Notes under the pieces: model-generated
Databases searched by the model: none
What the model was told of the DNA's origin: nothing
What the model saw: only the letters and a program-made list of their open reading frames with translations
Made by a program: the position numbers and the translations under genes
Part shown: one piece after another, positions 10,883 to 19,488 of the stretch
Layout of the letters: the number at the start of each line of letters is the position of its first letter
Numbering within the stretch: position 1 is the stretch's first letter
From: Bartonella koehlerae C-29
GTDB lineage: Bacteria > Pseudomonadota > Alphaproteobacteria > Rhizobiales > Rhizobiaceae
Direction of reading: 5' to 3'
Length of the DNA stretch: 64,000 bases
NCBI RefSeq assembly: GCF_000706625.1
Contig: NZ_KL407334.1
Coordinates: 399,771 to 463,770, forward strand

Positions 10883-11626
10883 TTAATATTCCACTTTGGT
10901 CAAATAAAGTCCTGAAGGCGGCGCGACCATACCACAACGTGTGCGATCTTTGGCATGAAGAGCTGCTTCAAGATCTTGTGTTGTCCAGCGTCCAACACCA
11001 ACCTCCATGAGGCTTCCTGCAAATGAACGGATTTGATGATGAAGAAAAGAGCGCGCTTGTGCATAGAGGAAGATCTCTTCTCCCTCTCTTTGAACATCGA
11101 GACGTTCAAGGGTGCGAATAGGGCTTTTTGCTTGACAATGTGCTGAACGAAAAGTGGTAAAATCATGTTTTCCTACAAGTTTTTGGGCAGCTTCATGCAT
11201 GGCTTCAATATTGAGAGGTTTAGGTATCCACCATACGCGTTTAGCGTTTAGGACTGGTGGAGAGCGGCGATTGAGAATTTTAAAAAGATAATGGCGTTTG
11301 ATTGCGGAAAATCGTGCATCAAAACTATCGGGGACGTTTTGTACATGCAAGATTGCAATATCTTCTCCCTGTTTTTGCAAATGCGCATTAAGCGCATCGC
11401 GTACAGTATGCGTGTGCCAATTTTTTTCAAAATCAACATGTGCAACTTGTCCGGTAGCGTGTACACCAGCATCAGTTCTACCAGCTGTTGTAATGGTCAA
11501 TTGTTGTCCACTAAAATGAAAAAGTGCCTGTTCAAGAGCACTTTGTATAGTATGAAGTGCTGCTTGGCGCTGCCAACCGGCATAATTTGAGCCATCATAT
11601 TCAAGGGTCAGTTTAAAACGTGGCAT
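10883..11626 (-). CDS. truA: tRNA pseudouridine(38-40) synthase TruA
   Basis: Isomerises uridines 38-40 in the anticodon arm of many tRNAs. 247 residues from MPRFKLTLEYDGSNYAGWQRQ. The catalytic Asp lies in TTAGRTDAGVHATGQVAHVD. Other family motifs are RSAHCQAKSPIRTLERL and ARSFLHHQIRSFAGSLMEVG. The frame extends upstream to 11689, but ATG 11626 is the family start and lies one base after the fmt stop, which indicates translational coupling. Last gene of the def-fmt-truA operon; convergent with the LOG gene. Confidence 0.97.
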   Translation of the reverse strand: MPRFKLTLEYDGSNYAGWQRQAALHTIQSALEQALFHFSGQQLTITTAGRTDAGVHATGQVAHVDFEKNWHTHTVRDALNAHLQKQGEDIAILHVQNVPDSFDARFSAIKRHYLFKILNRRSPPVLNAKRVWWIPKPLNIEAMHEAAQKLVGKHDFTTFRSAHCQAKSPIRTLERLDVQREGEEIFLYAQARSFLHHQIRSFAGSLMEVGVGRWTTQDLEAALHAKDRTRCGMVAPPSGLYLTKVEY

Positions 11627-11627
11627 A

Positions 11628-12563
11628 TTAAAAAACAGCAGAAATATGAGCACCTTGCAAAAATGTCGCACTATCAAGAATTTTACCACCAGATCTTTGC
11701 AGATGGGTTACTTTAAGACACCTTTGTCCGCAATGGATAAGCAAAGAATCTGGTTCTCTCTCTATTCGACCAATTTCAAGAGAAGGACGTGTCGTTAGGC
11801 GACTTCCAAGAATTTTTACACGTTCTTCTCGACCGGCGATATTCATGTTGCACCAGCAACCAGGAAAGGGAGAGAGCGCGCAGATATATCTGTGAATAAA
11901 TTCTGCAGGTTTTGTCCAATCAATGCGTGTTTCTTCTTTTTTGATTTTTGAGGCATAGGTTATGTTTTCCTTTGATTGTGGGATAAGTTTAAGTTGCCCT
12001 TTTTCAAGAGTCGATAACGTTTCTATCATAAGATCTGCACCTATATGTGAAAGTTTGTTTGCAAGTTCATCAGTGGTGGTGTTATCAGTAATGGGGATGG
12101 CGCGAGAGAAAGCGGTAGGCCCCGTATCAAGTCCTTCATCCATTTTCATAATCGTTATCCCTGTTTCCTTATCACCAGCCATAATAGCACGCTGAATAGG
12201 TGCAGCACCACGCCAGCGTGGTAAGAGTGAAGCATGGGCGTTGAAACAACCAAAACGAGGTATTTCAAGAATGGTTCTCGGTAAGAGGAGTCCATAAGCA
12301 ACGACAATGGCAACATCAACAGCAAGTTCTGCAAATTGGGTTTGTTGTTCGGCTGTTTTGAGTGTTTGAGGTGTAAAGACAGGAATAGATTTTGCTTTTG
12401 CTAGATTTTGCACAGGTGAGGGGGTCAGTTTAAGACCACGCCGTCCTGCAGGGCGAGGGGGTTGGCTGTAAACAGCTACAATATCATGGCCAGCATCCAA
12501 TAAAGCTTGTAAAATAGGAACAGAAAAATCAGGTGTCCCCATAAAACTTAACCGTAATACCAT
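11628..12563 (-). CDS. fmt: Methionyl-tRNA formyltransferase
   Basis: Formylates initiator Met-tRNA using 10-formyl-tetrahydrofolate. 311 residues. The formyltransferase fold starts RLSFMGTPDFSVPILQAL. The catalytic region GCFNAHASLLPRWRGAAPIQ carries the Asn and His, and DEGLDTGPTAF carries the Asp. The C-terminal OB-like tRNA-binding domain ends the protein. Its start overlaps the def stop by one base (TAATG), so def, fmt and truA form one tightly coupled operon for start and maturation of translation. Confidence 0.98.
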   Translation of the reverse strand: MVLRLSFMGTPDFSVPILQALLDAGHDIVAVYSQPPRPAGRRGLKLTPSPVQNLAKAKSIPVFTPQTLKTAEQQTQFAELAVDVAIVVAYGLLLPRTILEIPRFGCFNAHASLLPRWRGAAPIQRAIMAGDKETGITIMKMDEGLDTGPTAFSRAIPITDNTTTDELANKLSHIGADLMIETLSTLEKGQLKLIPQSKENITYASKIKKEETRIDWTKPAEFIHRYICALSPFPGCWCNMNIAGREERVKILGSRLTTRPSLEIGRIEREPDSLLIHCGQRCLKVTHLQRSGGKILDSATFLQGAHISAVF

Positions 12564-13093
12564 TACAAAACTGTTTCCTGTCTATTTTTTTCTTTTGTAC
12601 GTTTTTTAAATTTTCGTATCACCATATCGCGTTTGATTTTCGAAAGGTAATCAATAAAAAGGCGACCGTTTAAATGATCGATTTCGTGCTGTAAGCAAAT
12701 AGCGAGTAGATCATCTGCCTCAATTTCTGTTTGTTTCCCGTCACGATTTTGATAGCGAACACGGAGGCGTTTGGGGCGTTCGACTTCTGCAAAGTATTCC
12801 GGAATAGAAAGACAACCCTCTTTGTAAATATTACGCTCATTTGAAAGCCATAAAACTTCAGGGTTGATAATAATTAGAGGATTTTTCAGTTTATCATTTC
12901 GCGAGACATCTATGACCAACATACGTAGTGGTATACCAATTTGAATAGCGGCAAGGCCAATGCCTTGGGCATGATACATAGTTTCCAGCATATCATCAGC
13001 GAGTTTTTGAATAGCTGAATCAATATGCTCAACAGATTTGGATATTTCCCGTAAAATCGGATCAGGTACAATAACTAAAGGTTTAATTGGCAT
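12563..13093 (-). CDS. def: Peptide deformylase
   Basis: Metalloenzyme removing the N-formyl group from nascent proteins. 176 residues. All three family motifs are intact: [10 protein letters not shown] (motif 1), EGCLSIP (motif 2, metal Cys) and QHEIDHLNG (motif 3, metal His pair and catalytic Glu). It starts at ATG 13093 with [18 protein letters not shown]. First gene of the def-fmt-truA operon, divergent from rmuC; the 90 bp between the two starts must hold both promoters. Confidence 0.98.
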   Translation of the reverse strand: MPIKPLVIVPDPILREISKSVEHIDSAIQKLADDMLETMYHAQGIGLAAIQIGIPLRMLVIDVSRNDKLKNPLIIINPEVLWLSNERNIYKEGCLSIPEYFAEVERPKRLRVRYQNRDGKQTEIEADDLLAICLQHEIDHLNGRLFIDYLSKIKRDMVIRKFKKRTKEKNRQETVL

Positions 13094-13183
13094 AGGCGCA
13101 GATTAATCAATGGTTTGGTATGGGTCAATATTGAATGGCAAATTCTTACGCTTTTTTACGGTAAGAGCGTTATATTACTTTTC

Positions 13184-14368
13184 ATGTTTGATTCGTTTTT
13201 TTCTTTTACACTCATTGATGAGTCTTTTGCTAAACTGAGTGCTCTGCTTTTGTTTATATTCGTTTGCTTGATATTTTTTATACTAATACATTCTTATCGA
13301 AAAAAAGCGATTTGGGAAAGTAAAACTGCTGAATATTCACGTGAGGTACAAATGCAGATGGCTACATTGCTGAAAACACAGGCTGAAATGCAAGGGCGGA
13401 TGCAAACGATGGCAGAAGTTTTTGGTCAAAGACAAGCTGAATTGAATAAGTCACTCAGTGAGCAACTCAATGGGATGACAGCTAATTTGGGGCAAACACT
13501 TCAGGTACAAACTAAATCGACTTATGAAAATTTGAATCGTTTGCAAGAACGTTTAGCGGTCATTGATGCAGCACAAAATAATATTCAATCGCTTACAGGA
13601 CAGGTTGTTCAGTTGCAAGCTATTTTAAGCAATAAGCAGACGCGTGGCACTTTTGGTCAAGGGCGGATGGAAGCAATTATTGCCGATGCCTTACCAGCGA
13701 ATGCTTATGTTTTTCAAGCTATTCTCTCTAATGGAAAGCGGCCAGATTGTCTCATCCATATGCCGAATAAGGCACCTTCTTTGGTTGTTGATGCTAAATT
13801 TCCTCTAGAAGCCTGGAATGCTATGCGTAAAGCAACATCAACGCAAGAACGTCAAGAGGCAGAACGCCAATTTCGTACTGACATGGAAGTTCATGTTCGT
13901 GATATTGCACAAAAATATTTGATTCCTGGAGAAACACATGACACGGCTTTTCTTTTTGTACCATCGGAATCGATTTTTGCAACGATCTATGAGGATTTTG
14001 AACCGTTGGTACAAAAAGCCAATCGAGCACATGTGATTATTGTATCTCCGTCTTTATTGATGCTCTCTGTTCAGGTTGTACAAACCATTATGAAAGATGC
14101 GTGGATGCGTGAACAAGCGCATTTAATTCAGTCAGAAGTAGCAAAATTGATGGAAGATTTTGGACGAATGGATATGCGTGTTCGCGCGTTACAGAAGCAT
14201 TTTTACAAAGCGGGAGAGGATATAGAGGGGATTTTAATCTCATCCTCCAAAATTATGAAACGAGCTAACCGTATTGAAACTTTTCAATTAAAAGACAATA
14301 ACTCTGAGCCAATGGAAATAAAAACATCTGCTCAATCGCAAACATTGCGTTTGGTTGATGAGGAGTAA
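13184..14368 (+). CDS. rmuC: DNA recombination protein RmuC homologue
   Basis: RmuC-family protein, related to restriction-type nucleases and implicated in limiting inversions at repeats in E. coli. 394 residues from ATG 13184. One membrane helix (about residues 16-37, LSALLLFIFVCLIFFILIH) is followed by a Gln-rich coiled coil (residues 50-150). The RmuC domain then contains GQGRMEAIIADALP, PSLVVDAKFPLEAW and HDTAFLFVPSESIFATIYED. The frame could extend to TTG 13115, but that would add residues before the membrane anchor and lacks a ribosome site. It is divergent from def. Confidence 0.92.
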   Translation: MFDSFFSFTLIDESFAKLSALLLFIFVCLIFFILIHSYRKKAIWESKTAEYSREVQMQMATLLKTQAEMQGRMQTMAEVFGQRQAELNKSLSEQLNGMTANLGQTLQVQTKSTYENLNRLQERLAVIDAAQNNIQSLTGQVVQLQAILSNKQTRGTFGQGRMEAIIADALPANAYVFQAILSNGKRPDCLIHMPNKAPSLVVDAKFPLEAWNAMRKATSTQERQEAERQFRTDMEVHVRDIAQKYLIPGETHDTAFLFVPSESIFATIYEDFEPLVQKANRAHVIIVSPSLLMLSVQVVQTIMKDAWMREQAHLIQSEVAKLMEDFGRMDMRVRALQKHFYKAGEDIEGILISSSKIMKRANRIETFQLKDNNSEPMEIKTSAQSQTLRLVDEE

Positions 14369-14477
14369 AACAAGGCTTTTAGTCATCACAAATATGTTCA
14401 TATCCTTTATGGATTGGTAATAATTTTTTAGTATCCATAGTGTGCGTTTTATTTCCTAAAGAGAAGGAAGAGAGAAG

Positions 14478-15065
14478 ATGCGACACCTTTTGTTTTTAGT
14501 GGCATTGGTGTTTCCGCTAGGGGGATGTGCAACAACCTCCCCGATTTATACAAACAATGCTTGCGCCATTTTAGCGCAAAAAGATGGTTTTTTTGATAAT
14601 TGGGAAAAGGCTTCTAAAAGAGCAGAAATTCGCTATAGTATTCCTATGCCTATTATTCTTGCAACTATTAAGATGGAATCAAACTTTCGTCACAATGCAC
14701 GTCCTGCGCGCACAAAACTATTTGGTTTTATTCCATGGAAGCGTCCGTCGACAGCATATGGCTATTCTCAAGCACTTGACAGTACATGGGCAATGTATCT
14801 CCGCTCTACGGGAAGATCTTTTGCATGGCGTACTAATTTTGCAGATGCTGCCGATTTTGTTGCTTGGTATCATCGCCAGAGTGTTCAACGCAATGGTGTG
14901 AGGTTTGATGATGCGTATAGCCTTTATTTAAATTATCATATGGGTCATGGTGCTTACGCGCGCAGTAGAGGATATGTATCTGGTGCACTTGCACAGGCGG
15001 CACAGCGTATGGCAATTATGTCTAGACACTATGATCAGCAATTAAAGGCATGTGGGCGCCGTTAA
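14478..15065 (+). CDS. Lipoprotein with lysozyme-like transglycosylase (SLT) domain
   Basis: Predicted lipoprotein: the signal MRHLLFLVALVFPLGGC ends in a lipobox (LGGC, Cys 17). The mature part is an SLT-type lysozyme fold. The likely catalytic Glu is in ILATIKMESNFRHNARP, followed by AYGYSQALDSTWAMY and LYLNYHMGHGAYARS. It probably cuts peptidoglycan glycan strands from the periplasmic face of a membrane. 195 residues. A good GGAAGAGAG ribosome site precedes the ATG. It stands alone, about 110 bp after rmuC, with a decayed repeat region beyond it. The domain assignment is from motif recognition; its exact role is unknown. Confidence 0.85.
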   Translation: MRHLLFLVALVFPLGGCATTSPIYTNNACAILAQKDGFFDNWEKASKRAEIRYSIPMPIILATIKMESNFRHNARPARTKLFGFIPWKRPSTAYGYSQALDSTWAMYLRSTGRSFAWRTNFADAADFVAWYHRQSVQRNGVRFDDAYSLYLNYHMGHGAYARSRGYVSGALAQAAQRMAIMSRHYDQQLKACGRR

Positions 15066-15948
15066 GGAGGATTATAAAAATATCTGAAACAAGAATTCAA
15101 TTAGTTTTCAAATTGATTTAAGTGCAGAATTTATCACAACCTGAATGAAAAGCTGTAGTTTTAAAGAGACAGCTGCTAATTTTCTTAAGCCCATTTCATT
15201 ATGGTGCCCGTGAATGATGTAACGTAAAATTCATTGAGCACCACTTTATGCTTATGAAGGTACAAGCTGATACTATCATGCTATTTATCAGTTTCCAATA
15301 TTGCAACAGTTGTTGTATTGAGACGCTTCATAAAAGGCACTTTACTCCTTTCTTGAAGAGTTTTTATCCACACATTAATTCTGCTTGTGACATGCAAACG
15401 AATGATTTTGATTGATTCATCATGAAGAGGTTTGAGATGGGAGAATTTTACAATATTCGGGTCTCTGATTTAATATCCAAAAAGATAAATTATTATTATA
15501 AATCAATACATTAATTTAATTATTATATGAATTAAATACTCCATACAATAAACTTCTAATGTATTTTGAGAAGAGGATAAAGAGGATTTTTTCATCAAAA
15601 TCTTTGTTGAAACGAAAATGCAAATATTAAAAGGTAAAAAATTCAATATAAAAGTTTGCCAATAAAATAGTAAAGAACATCAATCAAAAAAAACTTTCTT
15701 TTTAAAAAACAAAACAGCAGAATACAAAAAGGAACAAAGACTAGATATTACCATTCAAAAAGATTTATAATCCAAGGTGACAACATGAAGTTAAACGCAA
15801 CCGTATTTCTTTATTAAAAAACAATTACGATATTCTTGAAATTAGAATGGCTTGCTCCCAATTTATCCATAAAGAAATTTATCGCTATACTTTCTCATGC
15901 AAGATTGGCAGGGTTTATAAAAATACCCAATATTTTTTGTAAAGCAAC
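15066..15948. other. 883 bp gap holding a decayed repeat
   Basis: No open gene. The first part contains a copy of the dispersed integrase-derived repeat (15165-15515). The remainder, to the DUF1150 stop, is very AT-rich with no recognised feature. Confidence 0.6.
15165..15515 (-). repeat. Dispersed integrase-derived repeat, copy A
   Basis: Reads on the minus strand like the 45 kb copy: upstream block, then GCGTCTCAATACAACAAC (compare CGTCTCAATGCAAGGGCT), then a decayed integrase start. In one minus frame LRYIIHGHHNEMGL can be read, followed by AVSLK, equivalent to LQYTIHERCREMGL and DISLK in the 45 kb copy. Stops and shifts interrupt it. Landmarks on the plus strand are TTTTTATCCACACATTAATT and ATAAATTATTATTATAAATC. 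Confidence 0.75.
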
Positions 15949-16200
15949 CTAGTGTAAAGTTACAATTTGTAGCTCATGCTCATTTGCTCCTGCAAGAGCA
16001 ATAGAGCGCTCATCGGATAAAATGATTGGATAACCTGTTTCACCAAACAGAGCCCATACTGTAATACCTGGGGTCATTGGTGGAAGATCTGGAAAGTTTT
16101 TAGCCAGATCATCTGTACAAACCTTTTTTAAATAAGCAATCTGCCCCGTATCAGAATGGGTCATATCTTGCAACGACAAGTTTTGTTTATGCTCTCCCAT
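15949..16200 (-). CDS. DUF1150 family protein
   Basis: Small soluble protein of 83 residues belonging to DUF1150, which in alphaproteobacteria typically sits beside small heat-shock genes. The core PGITVWALFGETGYPIILSD and the tail ALAGANEHELQIVTLH are characteristic. The function is unknown. It starts 19 bp downstream of hsp20, so it should be heat-induced from the same RpoH-type promoter. No catalytic motif is visible. Confidence 0.85.
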   Translation of the reverse strand: MGEHKQNLSLQDMTHSDTGQIAYLKKVCTDDLAKNFPDLPPMTPGITVWALFGETGYPIILSDERSIALAGANEHELQIVTLH

Positions 16201-16219
16201 TTCATTATTCCTTTACGCC

Positions 16220-16648
16220 TTAACTCTTATTACTTACTTTAATTGGAATTTGTTTCGTTTGTTTTTTTGATTTTGGTTGGTGTAAGTTAATGGATAAAAG
16301 ACCATTTTTCAACTCAGCATTTGTAACGTGCATTCCTTCGGCAAGGACAAAGGTTCGTTGGAATTGACGTGCAGCTATACCACGATATAAATATTGATGG
16401 TTGTGACTGTCTGTTTGTTTACCCTGAATAATCAATTGATTGTCGTCGAGCAAGATATTGAGGTTATTGACTTTAAAACCAGCAACAGCCAAAGTTATAC
16501 GCATATGGCTTGCATCATCATTTTTGTGTAAACGCTCAATATTATAAGCTGGATAAGTTTCATCAGCTTTACCAATACGTCGCAATGTTTTTTCTATTGT
16601 TTCAAATCCTAAGAGAAAAGGATTGGAGAAAGGCGTCACATGTGTCAT
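16220..16648 (-). CDS. Small heat-shock protein, Hsp20/alpha-crystallin family
   Basis: ATP-independent holdase that binds unfolding proteins under stress. 142 residues. An N-terminal arm (VTPFSNPFLLGFETIEKTLRR) leads to the alpha-crystallin domain: YPAYNIER, MRITLAVAGFKVNNLNILLD, LYRGIAARQFQRTFVLAEGM and the signature AELKNGLLSINL. This is the IbpA/HspD-like form common in Rhizobiales. The ATG is preceded by AGAGGA, 8 bases upstream. It leads the hsp20-DUF1150 operon, is divergent from nth, and has a near-consensus RpoH promoter at 16705-16736. Confidence 0.94.
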   Translation of the reverse strand: MTHVTPFSNPFLLGFETIEKTLRRIGKADETYPAYNIERLHKNDDASHMRITLAVAGFKVNNLNILLDDNQLIIQGKQTDSHNHQYLYRGIAARQFQRTFVLAEGMHVTNAELKNGLLSINLHQPKSKKQTKQIPIKVSNKS

Positions 16649-16704
16649 TGTGAATGTCCTCTTTAAAGCGGCTATACTCTAAATAAAGCGTTTGTTCCAT
16701 CCTT

Positions 16705-16736
16705 CTCATATGGCGAGTGTAAGTGGTAACTTCAAG
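16705..16736 (-). promoter_or_regulatory. RpoH (sigma-32) type heat-shock promoter of hsp20
   Basis: On the minus strand CTTGAAG (16736-16730) is followed after 16 bases by CCATATGAG (16713-16705). The alphaproteobacterial RpoH pattern is CTTGAA, about 17 bases, then CCATNT. Transcription would start near 16698, giving a leader of about 50 bases before hsp20. The motif match is seen; sigma-factor use is inferred from family knowledge. Confidence 0.8.
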
Positions 16737-16756
16737 AGAAAAGATGAGAGAATTCA

Positions 16757-17497
16757 ATGACTCACAAAATAATAAAATTGTCAAAAGAAAAAACAGTTGC
16801 TAAAATATTGTATAGAAAAGACGAAATTGCAGAAATATTTCGCCGTTTTTCTGTTCAGCGTCCGATTCCTAAAAGTGATCTTATCTATACAGATGTTTTT
16901 ACTCTTTTGGTTGCAGTTGTTCTTTCAGCACAAGCTACAGATGCAAGTGTTAATAAAGTGACAAAAGAATTATTTCGCCTTGCAGATCAACCAGAAAAAA
17001 TGGTTGCCTTAGGAGAAGAAGAAATTGCACGCCATATTCGTACAGTTGGTCTTTGGCGTGCAAAAGCGCGCAATATTTACGCGCTTTGCAGCTTTTTAAT
17101 TGATCACTATGATGGTCAAGTGCCTGATAATCGTGAGGCGCTTATGGCACTTCCTGGTGTGGGGCGTAAAACGGCTAATGTTGTTTTGAATATTGCTTTT
17201 GGTCAGCCTACATTAGCGGTAGACACACATATTTTGCGTCTTGGAAACCGTCTTGGTTTAGCGCCCGGCAAAACACCAGAGATTGTCGAAGAAAAGTGGC
17301 TAAAGATTATACCAGTTTGTTATCTTCGTTATGCGCATCATTGGCTCGTTTTACATGGGCGTTATATTTGTCAAGCGCGTAAAGCACAATGTACGCAATG
17401 TATTATTGCTGATCTCTGTAAAGCAGCGAGCAAAACAAATGCAATTCCAGCACCTTTGGTTGAAATTCAAGGCAATGGAGCTCCGATTTTTTTTTGA
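16757..17497 (+). CDS. nth: Endonuclease III
   Basis: Base-excision repair glycosylase/AP lyase for oxidised pyrimidines. 246 residues. The helix-hairpin-helix MALPGVGRKTANVVLN carries the catalytic Lys, and VDTHILRLGNRLGL carries the catalytic Asp. The 4Fe-4S loop has Cys 205, 212, 215 and 221 (spacing 6-2-5). The N-terminus is slightly longer than in E. coli Nth; the start at ATG 16757 follows GAGAG. Divergent from hsp20 across 108 bp. Confidence 0.97.
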   Translation: MTHKIIKLSKEKTVAKILYRKDEIAEIFRRFSVQRPIPKSDLIYTDVFTLLVAVVLSAQATDASVNKVTKELFRLADQPEKMVALGEEEIARHIRTVGLWRAKARNIYALCSFLIDHYDGQVPDNREALMALPGVGRKTANVVLNIAFGQPTLAVDTHILRLGNRLGLAPGKTPEIVEEKWLKIIPVCYLRYAHHWLVLHGRYICQARKAQCTQCIIADLCKAASKTNAIPAPLVEIQGNGAPIFF

Positions 17498-17523
17498 TAT
17501 GGACTTGCTATTTTTTTTATACT
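17494..17523 (+). promoter_or_regulatory. Probable sigma-70 promoter for rpmI-rplT
   Basis: TTGATA (17494-17499) and TATACT (17518-17523) are separated by 18 bases. The -35 box overlaps the nth stop codon. Transcription would start near 17530, just before the leader hairpin at 17549-17570. Assigned by consensus match only. Confidence 0.5.
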
Positions 17524-17548
17524 GTCTTATGAAAACACTGTTGGAACC

Positions 17549-17570
17549 GCCCGGCAGGGCATGCCGTGGC
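17549..17570 (+). promoter_or_regulatory. GC-rich leader hairpin upstream of rpmI
   Basis: GCCCGGCA pairs with TGCCGTGGC as an 8 bp stem with one bulged T and the 5-base loop GGGCA. It is conspicuous in AT-rich DNA. It is not followed by a T run, so it is not a terminator. It lies 70 bases before rpmI. Ribosomal protein L20 represses rpmI-rplT through leader structures in other bacteria, so a similar role is possible but inferred. Confidence 0.5.
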
Positions 17571-17640
17571 TGTTTAAATGCTTATTCAAGCTTTGGTCCG
17601 TTTAAAAGATTCACTTGTGAATAATGTATGGAGTAGCGAA

Positions 17641-17844
17641 ATGCCCAAGATGAAGACCAAGTCGTCCGCTAAGAAGCGGTTTAAAATCACTGCGTCAGGC
17701 AAAGTTAAAGTAGCAGCTGCAGGTAAACGTCATGGCATGATTAAACGCTCGAATAAATTTATTCGCGATGCACGTGGAACAATGGTTTTGTGTGAACAGG
17801 ATGCCAAAAAAATTATTCAGCATTATTTGCCGAATGGTTTTTAA
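17641..17844 (+). CDS. rpmI: 50S ribosomal protein L35
   Basis: Small basic large-subunit protein of 67 residues: [20 protein letters not shown], then [15 protein letters not shown]. The frame is open upstream to 17578, but GGAG at 17629-17632 lies 8 bases before ATG 17641 and the MPKMKT start is invariant in the family. Followed by rplT after 32 bp in the conserved rpmI-rplT pair. infC is not adjacent here. Confidence 0.97.
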   Translation: MPKMKTKSSAKKRFKITASGKVKVAAAGKRHGMIKRSNKFIRDARGTMVLCEQDAKKIIQHYLPNGF

Positions 17845-17876
17845 ACCTGACGTTTTGATTTTTAGGAGAGTACTAC

Positions 17877-18278
17877 ATGGCACGTGTAAAAAGAGGTGTT
17901 ACAGCGCACGCGAAGCACAAAAAAGTTCTTAAACAGGCTGAAGGTTTTTACGGTCGTCGTAAAAATACCATTCGTGCAGCTAAAGCGGCAGTTGATCGTT
18001 CAAAGCAGTACGCTTATCGTGATCGCAAAAATAGGAAACGTACTTTCCGTGCTTTGTGGATTCAGAGAATCAATGCGGCTGTTCGTGCAGAAGGTTTAAC
18101 TTATGGACGCTTTATTGATGGCTTATCAAAGGCTGGTATTGAGATTGATCGTAAGGTTCTTTCAGATATAGCAGTTCATGAGTCAGCAGCATTTTCTATT
18201 TTAGTGGCTTCTGCAAAGAAAGCTTTGGAATATTTGAAAGATACAACGCCTAATGCTTTTGAAGGCGCTGTCAAGTAA
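17877..18278 (+). CDS. rplT: 50S ribosomal protein L20
   Basis: rRNA-binding large-subunit protein needed early in 50S assembly; also the classic translational repressor of this operon. 133 residues with the conserved start [20 protein letters not shown], then [27 protein letters not shown] and [17 protein letters not shown] precedes the ATG by about 8 bases. It is followed by a strong terminator-like hairpin before pheS. Confidence 0.98.
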   Translation: MARVKRGVTAHAKHKKVLKQAEGFYGRRKNTIRAAKAAVDRSKQYAYRDRKNRKRTFRALWIQRINAAVRAEGLTYGRFIDGLSKAGIEIDRKVLSDIAVHESAAFSILVASAKKALEYLKDTTPNAFEGAVK

Positions 18279-18317
18279 ACCAGTCGCGTTCTCTTAAAGC
18301 ATTCATTTATTCGGGAT

Positions 18318-18350
18318 CCCGTACTGGTTAGGCTAGTGCGGGTTTTTTTT
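18318..18350 (+). terminator. Rho-independent terminator between rplT and pheS
   Basis: CCCGTACT (18318-18325) pairs with AGTGCGGG (18335-18342), an 8 bp stem with one G-T pair and a 9-base loop, followed by eight T residues. It lies 39 bp after rplT and 21 bp before the pheS ATG. It either ends the ribosomal transcript or limits read-through into pheST. No Phe-rich leader peptide is visible before it. Confidence 0.85.
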
Positions 18351-18371
18351 ATTTAAAAAATAGGCAAAGAT

Positions 18372-19457
18372 ATGAACGATATTGAGCGTCTTGAACAAGA
18401 AATTTGTTTAGCCTTAGAGATGGCTGGTGATGAACAGGCACTTGAAACGGTGCGTATTGGAGCGTTAGGCAAAAAAGGCAGCATCTCTGAAAAGTTAAAA
18501 GCATTAGGAAAGATGAGTGCTGAAGAACGCCATAAGGTTGGACCAGTTCTTAACGGATTAAAAAATCGCGTTTTAGAATTATGGGTACAAAAGCGTGATT
18601 TTTTGAGGCGTCAAGCAATGGATGTACGCCTTACTCGTGAAACAGTTGATGTCACTTTGCCTGTGCGTTCTTCACCGATAGAACGGGGGCGTATTCATCC
18701 GATTTCAAAAGTAATTGAAGAAATTATAGCCATTTATACGAAGATGGGTTTTTCCCTTGCAGAGGGACCAGATATTGAAACAGATTATTATAATTTTACG
18801 GCATTGAATTTTCCTAAAAGTCATCCAGCACGTGAAATGCATGATACCTTCTTTTTTGATGTTAATAAAATGGGAGAGCGGAAATTATTGCGCACCCATA
18901 CATCACCTGTGCAAATACGCACAATGGAAAAGCAAAAAGCACCGATACGTATCATTATTCCTGGAAAAACCTATCGCATGGATTCGGATGCAACACATTC
19001 GCCCATGTTTCATCAGGTAGAGGGTCTTGTAATTGATAAAGCCTCTACTATTGCACATATGATGTGGCTTCATGAGACTTTTTGTAAAGCCTTTTTTGAA
19101 GTTCCGTCTGTAAAGACGCGTTTTCGCCCCTCTTTTTTCCCTTTCACTGAACCTTCCATAGAAGTAGATATTCAATGTGATCGTTCTGGATCAGAAGTAA
19201 AATTCGGAGAAGGACAGGATTGGCTGGAAATCTTAGGATGCGGAATGGTTCATCCTCATGTATTAAAAAATGTTGGTTTAGATCCTGATGAGTATCAGGG
19301 TTTTGCATGGGGAATGGGCATTGATCGCATTGCTATGTTAAAATACGGTATGCCTGATTTGCGAGCTTTTTTTGATGCTGATTTGCGTTGGTTAGATCAT
19401 TATGGCTTTCGTTACTTTGACATGCCTGCTTTTTTTCCTGGTTTAAGAAATGTGTGA
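18372..19457 (+). CDS. pheS: Phenylalanine-tRNA ligase alpha subunit
   Basis: Catalytic subunit of the (alpha-beta)2 Phe-tRNA synthetase. 361 residues. An N-terminal coiled-coil tRNA-binding arm is followed by the class II core: motif 1 region [19 protein letters not shown], motif 2 [14 protein letters not shown], the Phe-pocket region [10 protein letters not shown], and motif 3 [17 protein letters not shown]. The start at ATG 18372 has only a weak ribosome site. Followed by pheT after 31 bp. Confidence 0.98.
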   Translation: MNDIERLEQEICLALEMAGDEQALETVRIGALGKKGSISEKLKALGKMSAEERHKVGPVLNGLKNRVLELWVQKRDFLRRQAMDVRLTRETVDVTLPVRSSPIERGRIHPISKVIEEIIAIYTKMGFSLAEGPDIETDYYNFTALNFPKSHPAREMHDTFFFDVNKMGERKLLRTHTSPVQIRTMEKQKAPIRIIIPGKTYRMDSDATHSPMFHQVEGLVIDKASTIAHMMWLHETFCKAFFEVPSVKTRFRPSFFPFTEPSIEVDIQCDRSGSEVKFGEGQDWLEILGCGMVHPHVLKNVGLDPDEYQGFAWGMGIDRIAMLKYGMPDLRAFFDADLRWLDHYGFRYFDMPAFFPGLRNV

Positions 19458-19488
19458 TCTTGTCATAATTTTCCTGTGAGGTTCTAAA

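Noticed and set aside
16649-16700. ROSE or fourU RNA thermometer in the hsp20 leader
   Set aside because: The AGAGGA ribosome site is next to a CTTTAAAG palindrome, but no convincing anti-ribosome-site stem of the ROSE type could be drawn.
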